A stretch of 42,722 nucleotides of DNA, taken from positions 1 to 42,722 of the forward strand of contig CAJNDS010001004.1 of NCBI GenBank assembly GCA_905221605.1, in the 5' to 3' direction. A model generated the notes under the pieces. The model saw only the letters and a list, made by a program, of their open reading frames with translations, was not told the DNA's origin and did no database searches. Below, one piece after another: positions 41,518 through 42,722 of the stretch. Source of the stretch: Symbiodinium natans (Eukaryota; Sar; Dinophyceae; Suessiales; Symbiodiniaceae). How positions within the stretch are numbered: position 1 is the stretch's first letter; every line of letters starts with the position of its first letter. The translations under genes were made by a program, and so were the position numbers.

Positions 41518-42722
41518 TGTCACGGCGTTGTCCGCTTGGTCCGCTTGGGTGGTTTTTGGCTGTCACGGTGTTGTCCGCTTGGTCGGTTTTGGGCTGTCAC
41601 GGCGTTGTCCGCTTGGTCCGCTTGGGCGGTTTTGGGCTGTCACGGTGCTGTCCGCTTGGTCGGTTCTGGGCTGTCACGGTGTTGTCCGCTTGGGCGGTTT
41701 TGGGCTGTCACGGTGCTGTCCGCTTGGTCGGTTTTGGGCTGTCACGGTGTTGTCCGCTTGGTCCGCTTGGGCGGTTTTGGGCTGTCACGGTGCTGTCCGC
41801 TTGGTCGGTTTTCGGCTGTCACGGTGTTGTCCGCTTGGGCGGTTTTGGGCTGTCACGGTGTTGTCCGCTTGGTCGGTTTTGGGCTGTCACGGTGTTGTCC
41901 GCTTGGGCGGCTTTGGGCTGTCGCGGTGTTGTCCGCTTGGGCGGTTTTGGGTTGTCACGGTGCTGTCCGCTTGGTCGGTTTTGGGCCGTCATGGTGTTGT
42001 CCGTTTGTTTTGGGTTGTCACGGTGTTGTCTGTTTGGTCGGATGTTCGTTGTCACCGTGTTGTCCGCTTGGGCGGTTTTGGGCTGTCACGGTGTTGTCTG
42101 CTTGGTCGATTTTGGGTTGTTATGGTGTTGTCCGCTTGGTCTGCTGGGTTGTCATGGTGTTGTCTGTTTGGTCGGTTTTGGGTTGTTGTGGTATTGTCCG
42201 TTTGGTCCGCTTGGGTGGTTTTGGGTTGTCATGGTGTTGTCCGCTTGGTCGGTTTTGGGCTGTCACGGTGTTGTCTGCTTGGGCGGTTTTGGGCTGTCAC
42301 GGTGCTGTCCGCTTGGTCGGTTTTGGGTTGTCACGGTGTTGTCCGCTTGGTCCGCTTAGGCGGTTTCGGGTTGTCACGGTATTGTCTGCTTGGTCGGTTT
42401 TGGGCTATCACAATTTGTTCGCCTGATCCGCTTGGGTGGTTTTGGGCTGTCACGGTGTTGTCCGCTTGGTTGATTTTGGGTTGTCATAGTGTTGTCCGCT
42501 TGGTCCGCTTGGGTGGTTTTGGGTTGTCACGGTCTTGTCCGCTTGGTCGGTTTTGGGCTGTCACGGTGTTGTCCGCTTGGGCGGTGTTGGGTTGTCACAG
42601 TGTTGTCCGCTTCGTCGTTTGGGGTGTCATGGTGTTGTCCGCTTGGGTGGTTTTGGGTTGTCACGAAATTGTCTGTTTGGTCGGTTTTGGGCTGTCATGG
42701 TGTTGTCCGCTTGGGCGGTTTT
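41518..42722 (+). repeat. 34/43-bp satellite array, block 2
   Basis: Same units in largely the same order as block 1 (for example the rare GGGCCGTCATGGTG variant at 40133 and 41993). Runs off the window end. Confidence 0.97.

Noticed and set aside
41421-42426. Long plus-strand ORFs of more than 300 codons (also 39677-40838)
   Set aside because: They run through 34/43-bp satellite units; all three + frames are open with the same peptide because unit length is not a multiple of three.

Overview
The window looks like nuclear DNA of a dinoflagellate. Several signs agree. A single-domain voltage-gated cation-channel gene with an EF-hand tail is split into small exons by introns with GA, GC and GT donors and AG|G acceptors. 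The decayed retroelements resemble the types I know from dinoflagellates: LINE-type endonuclease, Ty1/copia-type polyprotein with CCCH fingers, and a tyrosine recombinase of the THSxKAT...LGYH...SRDAL type. Telomere-like CCCTAAA/TTTAGGG tracts and very abundant simple repeats fit too. I see no intact bacterial-style operon, rRNA, tRNA or CRISPR. Species cannot be fixed by eye.

Layout. 0-4 kb: a TC microsatellite, a broken LINE (endonuclease plus start of reverse transcriptase) and a broken tyrosine recombinase, all on +. 4.0-5.8 kb: a degenerate ~30-bp repeat tract, a ~95-bp tandem repeat framed by a 15-bp inverted repeat, then an abruptly AT-rich island with the C-terminal part of a Polinton/retroviral-type integrase and other ORF remnants. 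5.8-9 kb: G-rich and GATGA-rich repeats, little else. 9.1-10.7 kb (minus): a gag-like retroelement ORF with coiled coil and an exact 14-residue repeat. 11-21 kb: mostly non-coding, with a second copy of the ~30-bp repeat family, a 0.7-kb telomere-like array, and G-rich, CT-rich, CTG/CTCCTG and GATG arrays. 21.7-26.7 kb (+): a Ty1/copia-like element with gag CCCH fingers, DTG protease, a 2-oxoglutarate/Fe(II)-oxygenase-like domain, HHCC zinc motif and integrase core. It carries frameshifts and has no reverse transcriptase or RNase H. 26.9-30 kb: CATATA repeats and one exon-like segment.

30.0-38.2 kb (+) holds the one credible host gene. I can place N-terminus, S1-S2, S3, S5, pore, S6 and EF-hand exons, and reading phase is kept across eight introns. 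The exon for S4 and one EF-hand exon were not found. The introns are filled with repeats: TA, telomere-like, an AACTCCCAAACAAG-type array, a third copy of the ~30-bp family, long poly-G and a ~100-bp array. 39.5-42.7 kb is a higher-order satellite: a ~225-bp header plus an array of 34/43-bp units, repeated after 1,817 bp. Its long ORFs are artefacts of the repeat.
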